Assembly: GCA_035325705.1 (NCBI GenBank)
Contig: DAOKZI010000011.1
Coordinates: forward strand, 70,115-134,114
Direction: 5' to 3'
Length of the DNA stretch: 64,000 nt
Source: Ga0077536 sp035325705
GTDB lineage: Bacteria > Pseudomonadota > Gammaproteobacteria > Ga0077536
A model generated the notes under the pieces. It searched no databases. It worked only from the letters and a program-made list of their open reading frames with translations, and was not told the origin of the DNA. The translations under genes were made by a program, and so were the position numbers. Position 1 is the stretch's first letter. Each line of letters begins with the position of its first letter. Below are positions 1-8,405 of this stretch, in pieces.

Positions 1-237
1 GATGAAGATTTCCTCGATGTCGTGCGTCGACCACGAGGCGACGTAGGCGCCGCGATTCGGCACGAACTTCACGAGATGCTCGGCGTCGAGCCGGCGCAGC
101 GCCTCGCGCACGGGGGTGCGGCTGACGCCGGCATCCTCGGCGACCTGTTCCTCCTTCAGATGCGCCCCGGCGCCGTAGTCGCCGGTGATGATCTTGTGTC
201 TGATCCGCTCGTAGGCGAGATCCGCCGCCTTGCTCAT
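1..237 (-). CDS. GntR-family transcriptional regulator, N-terminal part (cut by window edge)
   Basis: The first 79 codons of a gene running off the left edge. The translation is a winged helix-turn-helix of the GntR family: the opening helix has YERIRHKIITGDY, followed by an LKEEQVAEDAGVSRTPVREA recognition-helix block and the wing residues LVKFVPNRGAYV. The segment after the wing (STHDIEEIF) is the usual entry to an FCD ligand-binding domain, so a FadR/VanR-subfamily repressor is most likely. The effector-binding domain is outside the window, so the regulated pathway cannot be inferred. The ATG at 237 is the first start consistent with the conserved N terminus. It lies 233 bp downstream of lpxD on the same strand and is probably a separate unit. 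Confidence 0.85.
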   Translation of the reverse strand, partial: MSKAADLAYERIRHKIITGDYGAGAHLKEEQVAEDAGVSRTPVREALRRLDAEHLVKFVPNRGAYVASWSTHDIEEIFI

Positions 238-432
238 GCCCCTGTCCCCCCGCGACGACCGGGGTCGCCGGCGCCGAACGTTTTCGATCGGTCACGACCG
301 AGCGGGCGCGCCGGCAGCGCCGCATGCTCGTATACAGAAAGTATCGTCCCCCGGCGGCGTCCGCAACGGGACCGCTTTCCGTCGCCCGGGTTGGCGCGCG
401 CGCAATCCGGGAGCGGCGTATCGGACGGTGGA

Positions 433-470
433 GATCCCGGGTTTCGCTACGCTGCACCCGGGCTACGAAG
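433..470. repeat. Family A palindromic repeat (single copy) abutting the lpxD stop
   Basis: A 38-bp element with CCCGGGT and ACCCGGG arms (436-442 and 456-462) around a GC-containing loop, able to form a hairpin. The same element occurs at eight other places here. On the minus strand it directly follows the lpxD stop codon, and an 8-bp tandem CTTCGTAG duplication sits at the junction. It could act as a 3' hairpin for lpxD. Confidence 0.75.
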
Positions 471-1496
471 CTACGAAGCGTCCTCGCCGGCCTGCTTGGC
501 CTGCGTATGGAGCCAGGCGATGGTCTTCTTCCACTGTGCGAAGGGTCGGATCGGGATGCCGGCGTAGGTGCCGGGATGCAGCACGTGTTTGGCGATCACG
601 GACTTGCCGAGCACGGTGACGTCGCTGCAGATTTCGACATGGCCGCCGACGCCGACCTGGCCCGCGAGCACGACGCGATCGCCGAGCTTCGTGCTGCCGG
701 AAATCCCGGTCTGCGACACGAGCAGGCAGTCCTCTCCGATCTGCACGTTGTGCGCGATCATCACGAGGTTGTCGATCTTGCTGCCGCGTCCGACGCGGGT
801 CGCGGTGAAGCGGCCGCGGTCGATCGTCGCGTTCGCACCGATCTCCACGTCGTCGGCGATGACGACGTTGCCGAGCTGCGGGATCTTGTGATGCCGTCGC
901 TCGTGCATCACGAAGCCGTAGCCGTCGCCGCCGATCACGGCGCCCGGCTGCACGACGACGCGGTGACCGAGCACGCAGTCCTCGCGCACGGTCACGTGCG
1001 GGTGGATCACGCAGTCTTCGCCGAGCACGACGCGATCCATCAGCACGGCGCTCGCATGGACGACGCTGCGCGCGCCGATGCGGGCATCGCGTCCGATCAC
1101 GACATAGGGGCCGATGCGCACATCGGCGTCCAGCGTCGCCCGCGGATCGATGACCGCCGTCGGGTGGATCGCCGTGTCCTGCGAATACTGCGAGGGCAGG
1201 AACAGCGCGGCGACGAGCGCGCAGGCGTACTCCGGCTCTGCGTGCACGAGGCAGGACTTGCCTTCGATGAGCCCGCCCGGGCTGACGATGAAGGCCGGAA
1301 TGGCGGAGTCGCGCGCAGCGCGCGCGTGTTTCGGTCGGCCGACGAAAGAGAGATGGCGCGGCAGATCGTCGCTGATCCCGCAGACGCCCTCGATCGGCAG
1401 GCTGGGATCGCCGTGGAGTTCGAAGCCGAGACGCTGTGCGATGTCGCCGAGTGTGAGCACGGTGATCCTTTCGGGCAGAGCTGCGCGCCGCGGCAT
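471..1496 (-). CDS. lpxD: UDP-3-O-(3-hydroxymyristoyl)glucosamine N-acyltransferase LpxD
   Basis: LpxD adds the second 3-hydroxyacyl chain in lipid A synthesis, in the cytoplasm. The N-terminal uridine-binding domain (about residues 13-110) is followed by a left-handed beta-helix of hexapeptide repeats (about 115-300). The catalytic His is visible in the MIAHNVQIG segment, next to the family's TIDRG motif. A C-terminal helical tail ends the protein. The 341-aa length matches E. coli. The gene stands alone, away from the usual bamA-skp-fabZ-lpxA cluster, so it may be a second or relocated copy. Start: the ATG at 1496 gives full family length. A GTG at 1460 has a better Shine-Dalgarno (AAGGAT) and begins right at the conserved LTLGDIAQRL, so it is a serious alternative. 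The TAG stop borders a dispersed repeat. Confidence 0.95.
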   Translation of the reverse strand: MPRRAALPERITVLTLGDIAQRLGFELHGDPSLPIEGVCGISDDLPRHLSFVGRPKHARAARDSAIPAFIVSPGGLIEGKSCLVHAEPEYACALVAALFLPSQYSQDTAIHPTAVIDPRATLDADVRIGPYVVIGRDARIGARSVVHASAVLMDRVVLGEDCVIHPHVTVREDCVLGHRVVVQPGAVIGGDGYGFVMHERRHHKIPQLGNVVIADDVEIGANATIDRGRFTATRVGRGSKIDNLVMIAHNVQIGEDCLLVSQTGISGSTKLGDRVVLAGQVGVGGHVEICSDVTVLGKSVIAKHVLHPGTYAGIPIRPFAQWKKTIAWLHTQAKQAGEDAS

Positions 1497-1658
1497 GGTG
1501 ACGCAAGCGCCGCGTGAATGGTATCCCCGCGCCGCGCGTCACGCGCGAGGCACTGCGACGCGCGAGCGCTCCTGTGTAAACTGCGCAGCTCTCGCGTCGC
1601 GCGCCGTCGTGCGACGCGCCCGTAGCGAGGAAGAGCCTTCCGGCTCGCGAGACATGCG

Positions 1659-2522
1659 ATGACGAACAGCAAGACTGCCCGTGCCGCGGGCGCGGCGAAA
1701 ACGAGCGGCAAGGACGCGGCGAAGGGCGGTGAGGCGCGCCGCTGGTCGCTGCCTTTCGCGATCCTCGCCGGACTCGGGCTGTTGTTGACGGCTTATCTCA
1801 CCTACGAATCGGGCCGGCAGGGCACGCTCGCATTCTGCGCCGCCGGCAGCGGTTGCGACCTCGTGCAGTCGAGCCGCTATTCGATCCTGCTCGGCGTGCC
1901 GCTCGCGGCCTGGGGCTTCTTCGCTTATCTCGCACTCGCGCTCGCCGCGTGGCTGCGGAGCAGGGCGGCGCTGTGGTTCGTCGCCTGCGTCGGCGTCGCC
2001 GTGAGCGTCTACCTGACGCTGCTCGGCCTCGTGGATCTCGAGGCGAGCTGCGTCTGGTGTCTGGCTTCGCTGCTGCTGTGGTCGATCGCCGCCGCGCTGG
2101 CCTGGCGGGTCGCCGCCATATTGCCCGGCGCGTCGCGCCTGACGAGTGCGGGCCTCGCCGCGATCGTCGTGCTGATCCTCCATCTGCACTACGCGGGCGT
2201 CTTCGATCCCGCGGCCGGACCCGAAGACCCTTACGCGCGCGACGTCGCCGAGGCGCTGAGCGCGAGCGGCGCAAAGTTCTACGGCGCGACGTGGTGCCCG
2301 CACTGCCAGGATCAGAAAAAGCTGTTCGGCGCGGCGGCGCGCCGCCTGCCCTACGTCGAATGCTCACCCAACGGCCCCCGCGCGCCGCAGGCGACGGCCT
2401 GCGTCGCCGAGGACATCAAGGGCTATCCGACCTGGATCGTCAACGGCAACCGCTACCAGCGCATGCTCAGCGTCGAGCAGCTCGGCCGGATGGTCGGACT
2501 CCCGCCGCCCGCGGCGCCGTGA
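1659..2522 (+). CDS. Vitamin K epoxide reductase family protein fused to a thioredoxin-like domain
   Basis: A membrane thiol-oxidising protein of 287 aa. Residues about 30-175 form the VKOR four-to-five helix bundle, with the outer-loop cysteines C60 and C66 and the quinone-side CxxC pair CVWC at 131-134. Residues about 190-287 form a thioredoxin-like domain with WCPHC (C213 and C216), expected on the periplasmic side. Such natural fusions act like DsbB plus DsbA in one chain, passing electrons from new disulfides to quinone. The N terminus (1-28) is a basic, Ala/Lys-rich cytoplasmic stretch. The stop overlaps the GTG of pgpA (GTGA), so the two genes are translationally coupled. The ATG at 1659 is chosen because the first membrane helix begins shortly after it. 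The in vivo substrate is unknown. Confidence 0.88.
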   Translation: MTNSKTARAAGAAKTSGKDAAKGGEARRWSLPFAILAGLGLLLTAYLTYESGRQGTLAFCAAGSGCDLVQSSRYSILLGVPLAAWGFFAYLALALAAWLRSRAALWFVACVGVAVSVYLTLLGLVDLEASCVWCLASLLLWSIAAALAWRVAAILPGASRLTSAGLAAIVVLILHLHYAGVFDPAAGPEDPYARDVAEALSASGAKFYGATWCPHCQDQKKLFGAAARRLPYVECSPNGPRAPQATACVAEDIKGYPTWIVNGNRYQRMLSVEQLGRMVGLPPPAAP

Positions 2523-3013
2523 GGTCGGCCGGCGGTGTCAGGCCCGACTGGAGCTGGCTGAAGGACCCAGGGCATTTCCTCGCGCTCGGCGGCGGCACCG
2601 GCCTCGTCAAGGTCGCGCCGGGCACTTTCGGCTCGCTGCTGGGCGTCGCGCTCTATCTCGCGCTGCCGCCGCTCGGGCCCGCCGCGGCCGCCGGCGTGGT
2701 GGCGCTGATGATTGCCGTCGGCGTGCCGATATGCGGGCGGACGGCGCGGGCGCTCGGCGTGCACGACCACCCGGCGATCGTCTGGGACGAGGTGACGGGC
2801 GTCGTTTTGACACTCGTTTGCGGTTCGGGGACGTGGATCGCGGTAGGACTGGGCTTCCTGCTGTTCCGGATTTTTGATATCTGGAAGCCCTGGCCGGTAC
2901 GCTGGGCTGACGGACGCGTCGGCGGCGGGATCGGCGTGATGCTGGACGATCTCCTGGCGGCCGCGTACGCGGCGATGGGGCTGGTATTATTCGAATACAT
3001 TTCATATAGTTAA
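2519..3013 (+). CDS. pgpA: Phosphatidylglycerophosphatase A
   Basis: PgpA dephosphorylates phosphatidylglycerophosphate to phosphatidylglycerol at the inner membrane. The 164-aa protein has the family signatures: GTFGSLLGVAL near residue 35, HDHPAIVWDEVTGV around 80-95 (acidic metal-binding site) and the FRIFDIWKPWPVRWAD / GGIGVMLDDLLA block near the C terminus. Length is typical (about 165-172 aa). The start is a GTG at 2519 that overlaps the stop of the VKOR gene by four bases (GTGA). This is the only start close to the conserved N terminus (DWSWLKDPGHFLALG). In many gammaproteobacteria pgpA follows thiL. Here it is instead coupled to a VKOR gene. Confidence 0.95.
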   Translation: MRSAGGVRPDWSWLKDPGHFLALGGGTGLVKVAPGTFGSLLGVALYLALPPLGPAAAAGVVALMIAVGVPICGRTARALGVHDHPAIVWDEVTGVVLTLVCGSGTWIAVGLGFLLFRIFDIWKPWPVRWADGRVGGGIGVMLDDLLAAAYAAMGLVLFEYISYS

Positions 3014-3059
3014 AAGATAAAGAATAAATTGACATTAAAAACTTGAATTAAAGCCCAGA
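3014..3059. promoter_or_regulatory. AT-rich leader upstream of the lytic transglycosylase gene
   Basis: About 60 bp (2990-3059) of unusually AT-rich sequence in a very GC-rich region. It contains a perfect TTGACA at 3029-3034, but I see no good -10 at the expected spacing and no clear Shine-Dalgarno before the ATG at 3060. It probably holds the promoter of the next gene. The exact elements are not resolved. Confidence 0.3.
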
Positions 3060-3701
3060 ATGTCAAGACAAGAATCGAACAAGTTGAGGCGCTACCTGAG
3101 GATCGCGCTGTTTCTCGCGCTGCCCGTCGCGCTGCCCCTGGTCGCCGGCGCGGACATTTACAAGTACGTCGACAAATACGGCCGCGTCTACCTGACCGAT
3201 CGGCCTTCGCATCAGGGCTACAAGCGCCTCGTGAAGACCTGGAAGGGATGGAGCGAAGTCTCGACGAGCTCCATCAGCTACCGCCACCTCGTCCAGAACC
3301 GCAAGCGTTTCCTGTCGACGATCGAGTCGGCGGCGAAGAGCCACCGGCTGCCGTCGGCCCTGCTGCACGCGGTGATCACCGCCGAGTCCGCCTACGATCC
3401 GAACGCCGTGTCGCGCGCCGGCGCGGTCGGCCTGATGCAGCTCATGCCGGCCACGGCCGAGCGCTACGGCGTGCGCGATCGCAAGGATCCGCGCGCGAAC
3501 GTCGCCGGCGGCACGCGCTATCTGAAGGATCTGCTCGGGATGTTCGACAACGATCTCGTGCTCGCCCTGGCCGCCTACAACGCGGGCGAGAATGCCGTCA
3601 TCAAATACGGTCGCCAGATCCCGCCGTACGAGGAAACCCAGACTTACGTGCGGCGGGTGCTGAAGTTCTACAACGATTACAAGAAGACCAAGCTGATGTA
3701 G
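3060..3701 (+). CDS. Lytic transglycosylase (DUF4124 + SLT domain)
   Basis: A predicted exported murein-cleaving enzyme of 213 aa. Residues about 12-30 form a hydrophobic signal sequence. Residues about 31-60 look like a DUF4124-type module (DIYKYVDKYGRVYLTDRPS). Residues about 85-205 are the Slt/MltE-like lysozyme fold: the catalytic Glu is at about 109 in ITAESAYDPNAVSRAGA, followed by GLMQLMPATAERYGV and the AAYNAGE motif. The enzyme would cleave the MurNAc-GlcNAc bond to form 1,6-anhydromuropeptides in the periplasm. It is monocistronic and converges on ilvD with only 42 bp between the stops. The GC content of its leader is strikingly low compared with its neighbours. Confidence 0.9.
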   Translation: MSRQESNKLRRYLRIALFLALPVALPLVAGADIYKYVDKYGRVYLTDRPSHQGYKRLVKTWKGWSEVSTSSISYRHLVQNRKRFLSTIESAAKSHRLPSALLHAVITAESAYDPNAVSRAGAVGLMQLMPATAERYGVRDRKDPRANVAGGTRYLKDLLGMFDNDLVLALAAYNAGENAVIKYGRQIPPYEETQTYVRRVLKFYNDYKKTKLM

Positions 3702-3743
3702 CGCGGGCCTGGCACGAAGCCCGACCCGCGTTCGCGCGCTTGC

Positions 3744-5423
3744 CTATTCGTCGGTGACGCAGCCCTCGGACGCCGGCTTCACGTTCTTGATGAACTTGTA
3801 CAGCGTGCCGCGCGTCGCCTTGTACGGCGGCATCTTCCACTCGGCCCGGCGCCGCGCGAGTTCCTCGTCGGCGACGTCCATCGAGAGGCTGTTCTTCGAC
3901 GCGTCGATGGTGACGAGATCGCCGTTGCGCACCAGCGCGATCGGCCCGCCCTGCTGGGCCTCGGGCACGACGTGACCGACGATGAAGCCGTGCGAGCCGC
4001 CGGAGAAGCGGCCGTCGGTGATCAGGGCGACGTCGGCGCCGAGGCCCGCGCCCATGATCGCCGAGGTCGGCGTCAACATCTCCGGCATGCCGGGGCCGCC
4101 CTGCGGTCCTTCGTAGCGGATGACGACGACGTCGCCCTTGCCGATCTCCTTGCGCTCCAGCGCCGCGAGCATCAGCTCTTCCGAGTCGTAGACCTTGGCC
4201 GGGCCCGCGAAGCGCAGGCCTTCCTTGCCCGTGATCTTCGCGACCGAGCCGCCCGGGGCGAGATTGCCCTTGAGGATCTGAATGTGGCCGCGCGGATTGA
4301 TCGGATTCTCGAGCGGCCGGATGACCTGCTGATCGGGCACGAGCTCGGGAACCTCGCGCAGATTCTCCGCGACCGTCCTGCCGGTACAGGTGAGGCAGCT
4401 ACCGTCGATGAGCCCGTGCTTCAGCAGATACTTCATGACCGCCGGGATGCCGCCGATCTTCTGCACGTCCTCCATCACGTATTTGCCGCTCGGCTTCAGA
4501 TCGGCGAGGAAGGGCACGCGATCGCTGACCGCCTGGAAATCCTCCAGGCCCAGCGTCACGCCGGCGGCGCGCGCCATCGCGATCAGGTGCAGCACCGCGT
4601 TGGTCGAGCCGCCGAGCACCGTGACCAGCACCATCGCGTTCTCGAAGGCGGCCCGCGTCATGATGTCGCGCGGCTTGATGTCGCGCTCGAGCAGCAGCTT
4701 CACGGCCTCGCCGGCGCGTCGGCACTCCTCGCGCTTCAGCGGATCGACGGCGGGCGTCGAGGAGCTGTAGGGCAGCGACAGGCCCATCGCTTCGATCGCG
4801 GACGCCATCGTGTTCGCGGTGTACATGCCGCCGCAGGCGCCGGCGCCGGGACAGGCGTGGCGCACGATTTCCTGGCGACGGGCGTCGTCGATCGTGCCGG
4901 CGAGATAGGCGCCGTAGCTCTGGAAGGCGGAGATGATGTCCAGCGTCTCCCCGCGCGAATGGCCCGGCTTGATCGTGCCGCCGTAGACCATCAGCGCCGG
5001 CCGGTTCAGGCGCGCCATCGCGATCACGCAGCCCGGCATGTTCTTGTCGCAGCCCGGGATCGTGATGAGCCCGTCGTACCACTGGCCGCCCATGATGGTC
5101 TCGATCGAGTCGGCGATGATCTCGCGCGACTGCAGCGAGTAGCTCATGCCGTCCGTGCCCATCGAGATGCCGTCGCTGACGCCGATGGTGTTGAAGCGCA
5201 TGCCGATGAGGCCGGCGGCCTGCACGCCCCGCTTGACTTCCTCGCCGAGCCCGAGCAGGTGCATGTTGCAGGGATTGCCCTCGAACCAGACGCTCGCGAT
5301 CCCGATCTGCGCTTTCGCCATGTCGTCCGGCGTGAGGCCCGTCGCGTAGAGCATGGCCTGCGAGGCGCCCTGCGATTTCGGCTCGGTGATCCGCGCGCTG
5401 AGGCTGTTGAGTTTCTTCGCCAT
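3744..5423 (-). CDS. ilvD: Dihydroxy-acid dehydratase
   Basis: IlvD dehydrates 2,3-dihydroxy-isovalerate and -methylvalerate, the penultimate step of valine and isoleucine synthesis. At 559 aa it belongs to the shorter IlvD class. Conserved Fe-S and Mg-binding residues are visible in NPCNMHLLGL, GCDKNMPGC, CPGAGACGGMYTANTM and DGSCLTCTGRT. The C-terminal TDGRFSGGSHG segment is the IlvD/Edd signature. I start at 5423 (MAKKLNSL): a GGAG lies nine bases upstream and this matches the family N terminus. Longer in-frame extensions toward 5777 have no homologous content. It is single and divergent from argE, with the region between (5424-5580) likely holding both promoters. Confidence 0.97.
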   Translation of the reverse strand: MAKKLNSLSARITEPKSQGASQAMLYATGLTPDDMAKAQIGIASVWFEGNPCNMHLLGLGEEVKRGVQAAGLIGMRFNTIGVSDGISMGTDGMSYSLQSREIIADSIETIMGGQWYDGLITIPGCDKNMPGCVIAMARLNRPALMVYGGTIKPGHSRGETLDIISAFQSYGAYLAGTIDDARRQEIVRHACPGAGACGGMYTANTMASAIEAMGLSLPYSSSTPAVDPLKREECRRAGEAVKLLLERDIKPRDIMTRAAFENAMVLVTVLGGSTNAVLHLIAMARAAGVTLGLEDFQAVSDRVPFLADLKPSGKYVMEDVQKIGGIPAVMKYLLKHGLIDGSCLTCTGRTVAENLREVPELVPDQQVIRPLENPINPRGHIQILKGNLAPGGSVAKITGKEGLRFAGPAKVYDSEELMLAALERKEIGKGDVVVIRYEGPQGGPGMPEMLTPTSAIMGAGLGADVALITDGRFSGGSHGFIVGHVVPEAQQGGPIALVRNGDLVTIDASKNSLSMDVADEELARRRAEWKMPPYKATRGTLYKFIKNVKPASEGCVTDE

Positions 5424-5580
5424 CGTCGACTCCAGGGAATGGGCGGCACGCTGCGTGCCGCGAAAAAGAGGCGGCCGGATCATAGACGAGCCCGGCCGGG
5501 GTGTCGTGCCCGCGGCCAAAGGCGACCCCCGGCCGGAGGCGACGTGTAGAATGCGGCCATTTCCGCGCCGGCCCGTCACC

Positions 5581-6744
5581 ATGACGACTCTTGCCCCCCT
5601 CAAAGCACAGCTCGGCGACCAGCTCGGTCGACTCGTCGCGATGCGCTCGGTGAGCAGCGGCGATCCGCGCCTGGACTGCGGCAATCGGGGCGTCGTCGAG
5701 CTGCTGGCCGACTGGTGCGCGGCGCGCGGCTTCGCGATCGAGCTCCAGCCCGTGGGCCGGCATCCCGACAAGCTCAATCTGATCGCGACGCGCGGCGCGG
5801 GCGACGACGGCCTGGTGCTCGCGGGTCACACCGACACCGTGCCCTGCGATCCCGCGCTGTGGACCTCGGATCCCTTCGTGCTGAGCGAGCGTGACGGCCG
5901 CTGGTACGGACTCGGCACGGCGGACATGAAGTGCCTGTTTCCCGCCGCGCTCGCCGCGGTGGACCGGCTCGAGGGCGCGGCCCGCGCGAAGCCGCTGACG
6001 ATACTCGCGACCGCCGACGAGGAAACCTCGATGGCCGGGGCCCGCGCGCTCGTTGCGGCCGGCCGCCGGCTCGGCCGCTACGCGATCATCGGCGAGCCGA
6101 CCGGCGGGCGCCCGATCGCCGCGCACAAGGGCGTCGCGCAGCTCGGCGTCGCGCTCGCCGGGAAGAGCGGGCACGCGAGCAATCCCGCGCTCGGCAACAA
6201 TGCGCTGGACGGCATGCGGCAGGTGCTGAACGCGCTGGCCGCGTGGCGCGAGGACCTCGCGCGCACGCATCGCTGCGAGGATTTCGACGTGCCGCAGCCG
6301 ACGCTCAACTTCGGCGCGATCCGCGGCGGCGACAACGCGAATCGGATCTGCGGTCACTGCGAGCTGCTGCTCGATCTGCGCTTCGTGCCCGGCCAGGATC
6401 CCGCGGCGACGATCGCGGCGCTGCGCGCGAGGGTCGCTGCCGCGATCGCGGACAGCGGCCTCGGCTGCGAGGTCCGCGAGCTGATGGAGGCGATCCCCGC
6501 TCACGCGACGCCGCGCGAGGGCGCGCTCGTGCGCCTCGCGGAATCGATCACGGGCCAGCGCGCGGGCGCTGTGAGCTTCGCGACCGAAGCGCCGTTCCTC
6601 ACCGCGCTGGGCGTCGAGACGATCGTGCTGGGCCCCGGCCACATCGCGCAGGCGCATCAGCCCGACGAATACGTCGAGATCGATGCGCTGCTGCGCATGG
6701 TCGAGAGGCTCGCGCAGTTCATCGCGAGGCTGTGCTCGCCATGA
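5581..6744 (+). CDS. argE: Acetylornithine deacetylase
   Basis: ArgE hydrolyses N-acetylornithine to ornithine and acetate in the linear arginine pathway. The 387-aa M20-family metallopeptidase shows AGHTDTVPCD (metal His and catalytic Asp), GLGTADMK (bridging Asp), TADEETSMAG (catalytic Glu followed by a metal ligand) and a late-chain PGHIAQAHQPDE with the last metal His. The dimerisation domain lies around residues 180-290. The start at 5581 is chosen by homology. A second in-frame ATG at 5551 would add ten residues. The stop overlaps the start of argA (ATGA), so the first and fifth enzymes of the pathway are made together. Confidence 0.95.
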   Translation: MTTLAPLKAQLGDQLGRLVAMRSVSSGDPRLDCGNRGVVELLADWCAARGFAIELQPVGRHPDKLNLIATRGAGDDGLVLAGHTDTVPCDPALWTSDPFVLSERDGRWYGLGTADMKCLFPAALAAVDRLEGAARAKPLTILATADEETSMAGARALVAAGRRLGRYAIIGEPTGGRPIAAHKGVAQLGVALAGKSGHASNPALGNNALDGMRQVLNALAAWREDLARTHRCEDFDVPQPTLNFGAIRGGDNANRICGHCELLLDLRFVPGQDPAATIAALRARVAAAIADSGLGCEVRELMEAIPAHATPREGALVRLAESITGQRAGAVSFATEAPFLTALGVETIVLGPGHIAQAHQPDEYVEIDALLRMVERLAQFIARLCSP

Positions 6745-8060
6745 CGACGCTCGCGCCGCCGGACTATGCCGGCTTCGTGCGCTGGATGCGCGAGGCCTCG
6801 CCGTATCTGCGCGCGCATCGCGGGCAGACCTTCGTCGTCTATCTGGGCGGCGAAGCGATCGCCGGCGCGGGCTTTCCGCAGATCGTGCAGGATCTCGCGC
6901 TCCTGTGCGGGATCGGCGTCAAGCTCGTCGTCGTGCACGGCGCGCGGCCGCAGGTCGAGGCACGTCTCGCCCGGGCCGGCATCGCGACCCGAATGGCGGG
7001 CGATCTGCGCGTCACCGACGGCGCCGCGCTCGCCGAGGTCAAGCAGGCGGTCGCCGCCGTGCGCTTTTCCATCGAAGCGCAGTTCGCGCACGCGACGGGC
7101 CAGCGCCAGCCGGGCGGCGGCAGCGTGCGCATCCTCGGCGGCAATTTCGTCGTCGCGCGTCCGGCGGGCGTGATCGGCGGCATCGATCTGCAGTTCACCG
7201 GCGAGCTGCGCCGCATCGACAGCGCCGGCCTGCGCGCGCAGCTCGAGCACGCCGATCTCGTGCTGCTGTCGCCGCTCGGGCATTCGCCGACCGGCGAGCT
7301 GTTCAGCCTGAACGGTCTCGAGCTCGCGACCGCGGTGGCCGCCGAGCTCGGCGCCGGCAAGCTCGTGATCTACACGCAGCAGCCCGAGGTGCGCGACTCG
7401 AGCGGCCGGCTGCGCCGGCAGCTCACGCCGCTCGAGATGAAGGAAGAGCCGCTGTCGGGGCCGCCCGCGCCGGTGCTCGCCGCCGCGCTGCGCGCCTGCA
7501 AGCTGGGCGTTCGTCGCGTCCATCTCGTCGCGAGCGACGCCGACGGCGCGCTGCTGCTCGAGCTCTTCACGCGCGACGGCGTCGGCACGCTGCTCAGCGA
7601 CACCCCGTTCGATCAACTGCGCCGCGCGACGATCGACGATGTCGGCGGCATCCTCGATCTGATCGAGCCGCTCGAGGCGGCCGGGGTGCTGGTGAAACGC
7701 TCGCGGGAGAAGCTCGAGCAGGAGATCGATCACTTCACCGTGATGGTGCGCGACGGCCTGACCGTCGCCTGCGGCGCGGTCTATCCCTATCTCGCCGAGG
7801 GCATGGCCGAGCTCGCCTGCATCGCGGTGCGTCCGGACTATCGGAGCGCCGGCTTCGGCGCCTCCCTGATCGCGGCGCTGGAACGCCGCGCCGGCGAGCT
7901 CGGCATCGACACGGTGTTCGTGCTGACGACGCAGGCGACGCACTGGTTCCAGGAGCACGGCTACGTCAAACAGGGCCTCGACAGCCTGCCGATGAGCCGG
8001 CAAGCGCTGTACAACTGGCAGCGCAATTCGCAGGTGCTGGTGAAACGGCTGGGGCGGTGA
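6741..8060 (+). CDS. argA: Amino-acid N-acetyltransferase (N-acetylglutamate synthase)
   Basis: ArgA makes N-acetylglutamate from glutamate and acetyl-CoA, the first step of arginine synthesis. The 439-aa chain has the two-domain NAGS layout. An amino-acid-kinase fold (about residues 20-275), with KLVVVHGARPQVE and the LSPLGHSPTGELF segment, normally binds the feedback inhibitor arginine. A GNAT acetyltransferase domain (about 290-430) carries LACIAVRPDYRSAGFG as the acetyl-CoA pyrophosphate loop. The ATG at 6741 overlaps the argE stop, giving translational coupling. The presence of both argE and argA indicates the linear rather than the ArgJ-cyclic pathway. Confidence 0.96.
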   Translation: MTTLAPPDYAGFVRWMREASPYLRAHRGQTFVVYLGGEAIAGAGFPQIVQDLALLCGIGVKLVVVHGARPQVEARLARAGIATRMAGDLRVTDGAALAEVKQAVAAVRFSIEAQFAHATGQRQPGGGSVRILGGNFVVARPAGVIGGIDLQFTGELRRIDSAGLRAQLEHADLVLLSPLGHSPTGELFSLNGLELATAVAAELGAGKLVIYTQQPEVRDSSGRLRRQLTPLEMKEEPLSGPPAPVLAAALRACKLGVRRVHLVASDADGALLLELFTRDGVGTLLSDTPFDQLRRATIDDVGGILDLIEPLEAAGVLVKRSREKLEQEIDHFTVMVRDGLTVACGAVYPYLAEGMAELACIAVRPDYRSAGFGASLIAALERRAGELGIDTVFVLTTQATHWFQEHGYVKQGLDSLPMSRQALYNWQRNSQVLVKRLGR

Positions 8061-8071
8061 GATTGGGGTTT

Positions 8072-8103
8072 GCGTAGCGTGGGTTGACGCGGGGAAGCCC
8101 AAG
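8072..8103. repeat. Family B repeat, degenerate copy
   Basis: A weak version of the GGTTGGGCTGACGAAGG-type palindrome seen clearly at 13227 and 13343. It keeps the GTGGGTTGACG and GGGGAAGCCCAA arms and follows the argA stop. Confidence 0.4.
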
Positions 8104-8111
8104 GTCCGGCA

Positions 8112-8274
8112 CTTCGTAGCCCGGGTGGAGCGCGCAGCGCGTAACCCGAGATCCGGCGCGCGTCGTCTCTCATGCATTCAAGAAGACTCGGCGCGGTGCG
8201 CGCCGCGCCGAAATCCTTTGCGTCTCGGGCATGCCGGATCCCGGGTTCCGCTACGCTGCACCCGGGCTACGAAG
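8112..8274. repeat. Family A inverted doublet (BIME-like), argA/clpA convergent gap
   Basis: A forward family A palindrome at 8112-8156 (TAGCCCGGGTGGAGCGCG core) and an inverted copy at 8235-8274 (CCCGGGTTCCGCTACG core), 78 bp apart. Each copy is itself a hairpin. The pair lies between the converging argA and clpA genes and could end transcription from both sides. Confidence 0.75.
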
Positions 8275-8330
8275 ATCCGGCCGATGTTTCCGTCGGCATA
8301 AACATTCCGGGTAATTCCCCCAGCAATCCC

Positions 8331-8370
8331 TTTCTTCCTCCGTGCCCTCCGTGTTCTCCGTGGCTAGATT
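8331..8370. repeat. Family C repeat, inverted copy
   Basis: Reads CTTCCTCCGTGCCCTCCG then TGGCTAGATT. This is the reverse complement of the CTAGCCACGGAGG-type element found at 13169 and 38361. It lies 36 bp before the clpA stop (minus-strand gene). Confidence 0.7.
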
Positions 8371-8405
8371 AGGGCGGCACTGTTGCCGCCGATTCCGCAC
8401 GATCC

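Noticed and set aside
3972..5549. 525-aa open frame antisense to ilvD
   Set aside because: Same artefact: low-complexity Ala/Arg/His/Asp translation on the strand opposite a clear ilvD.
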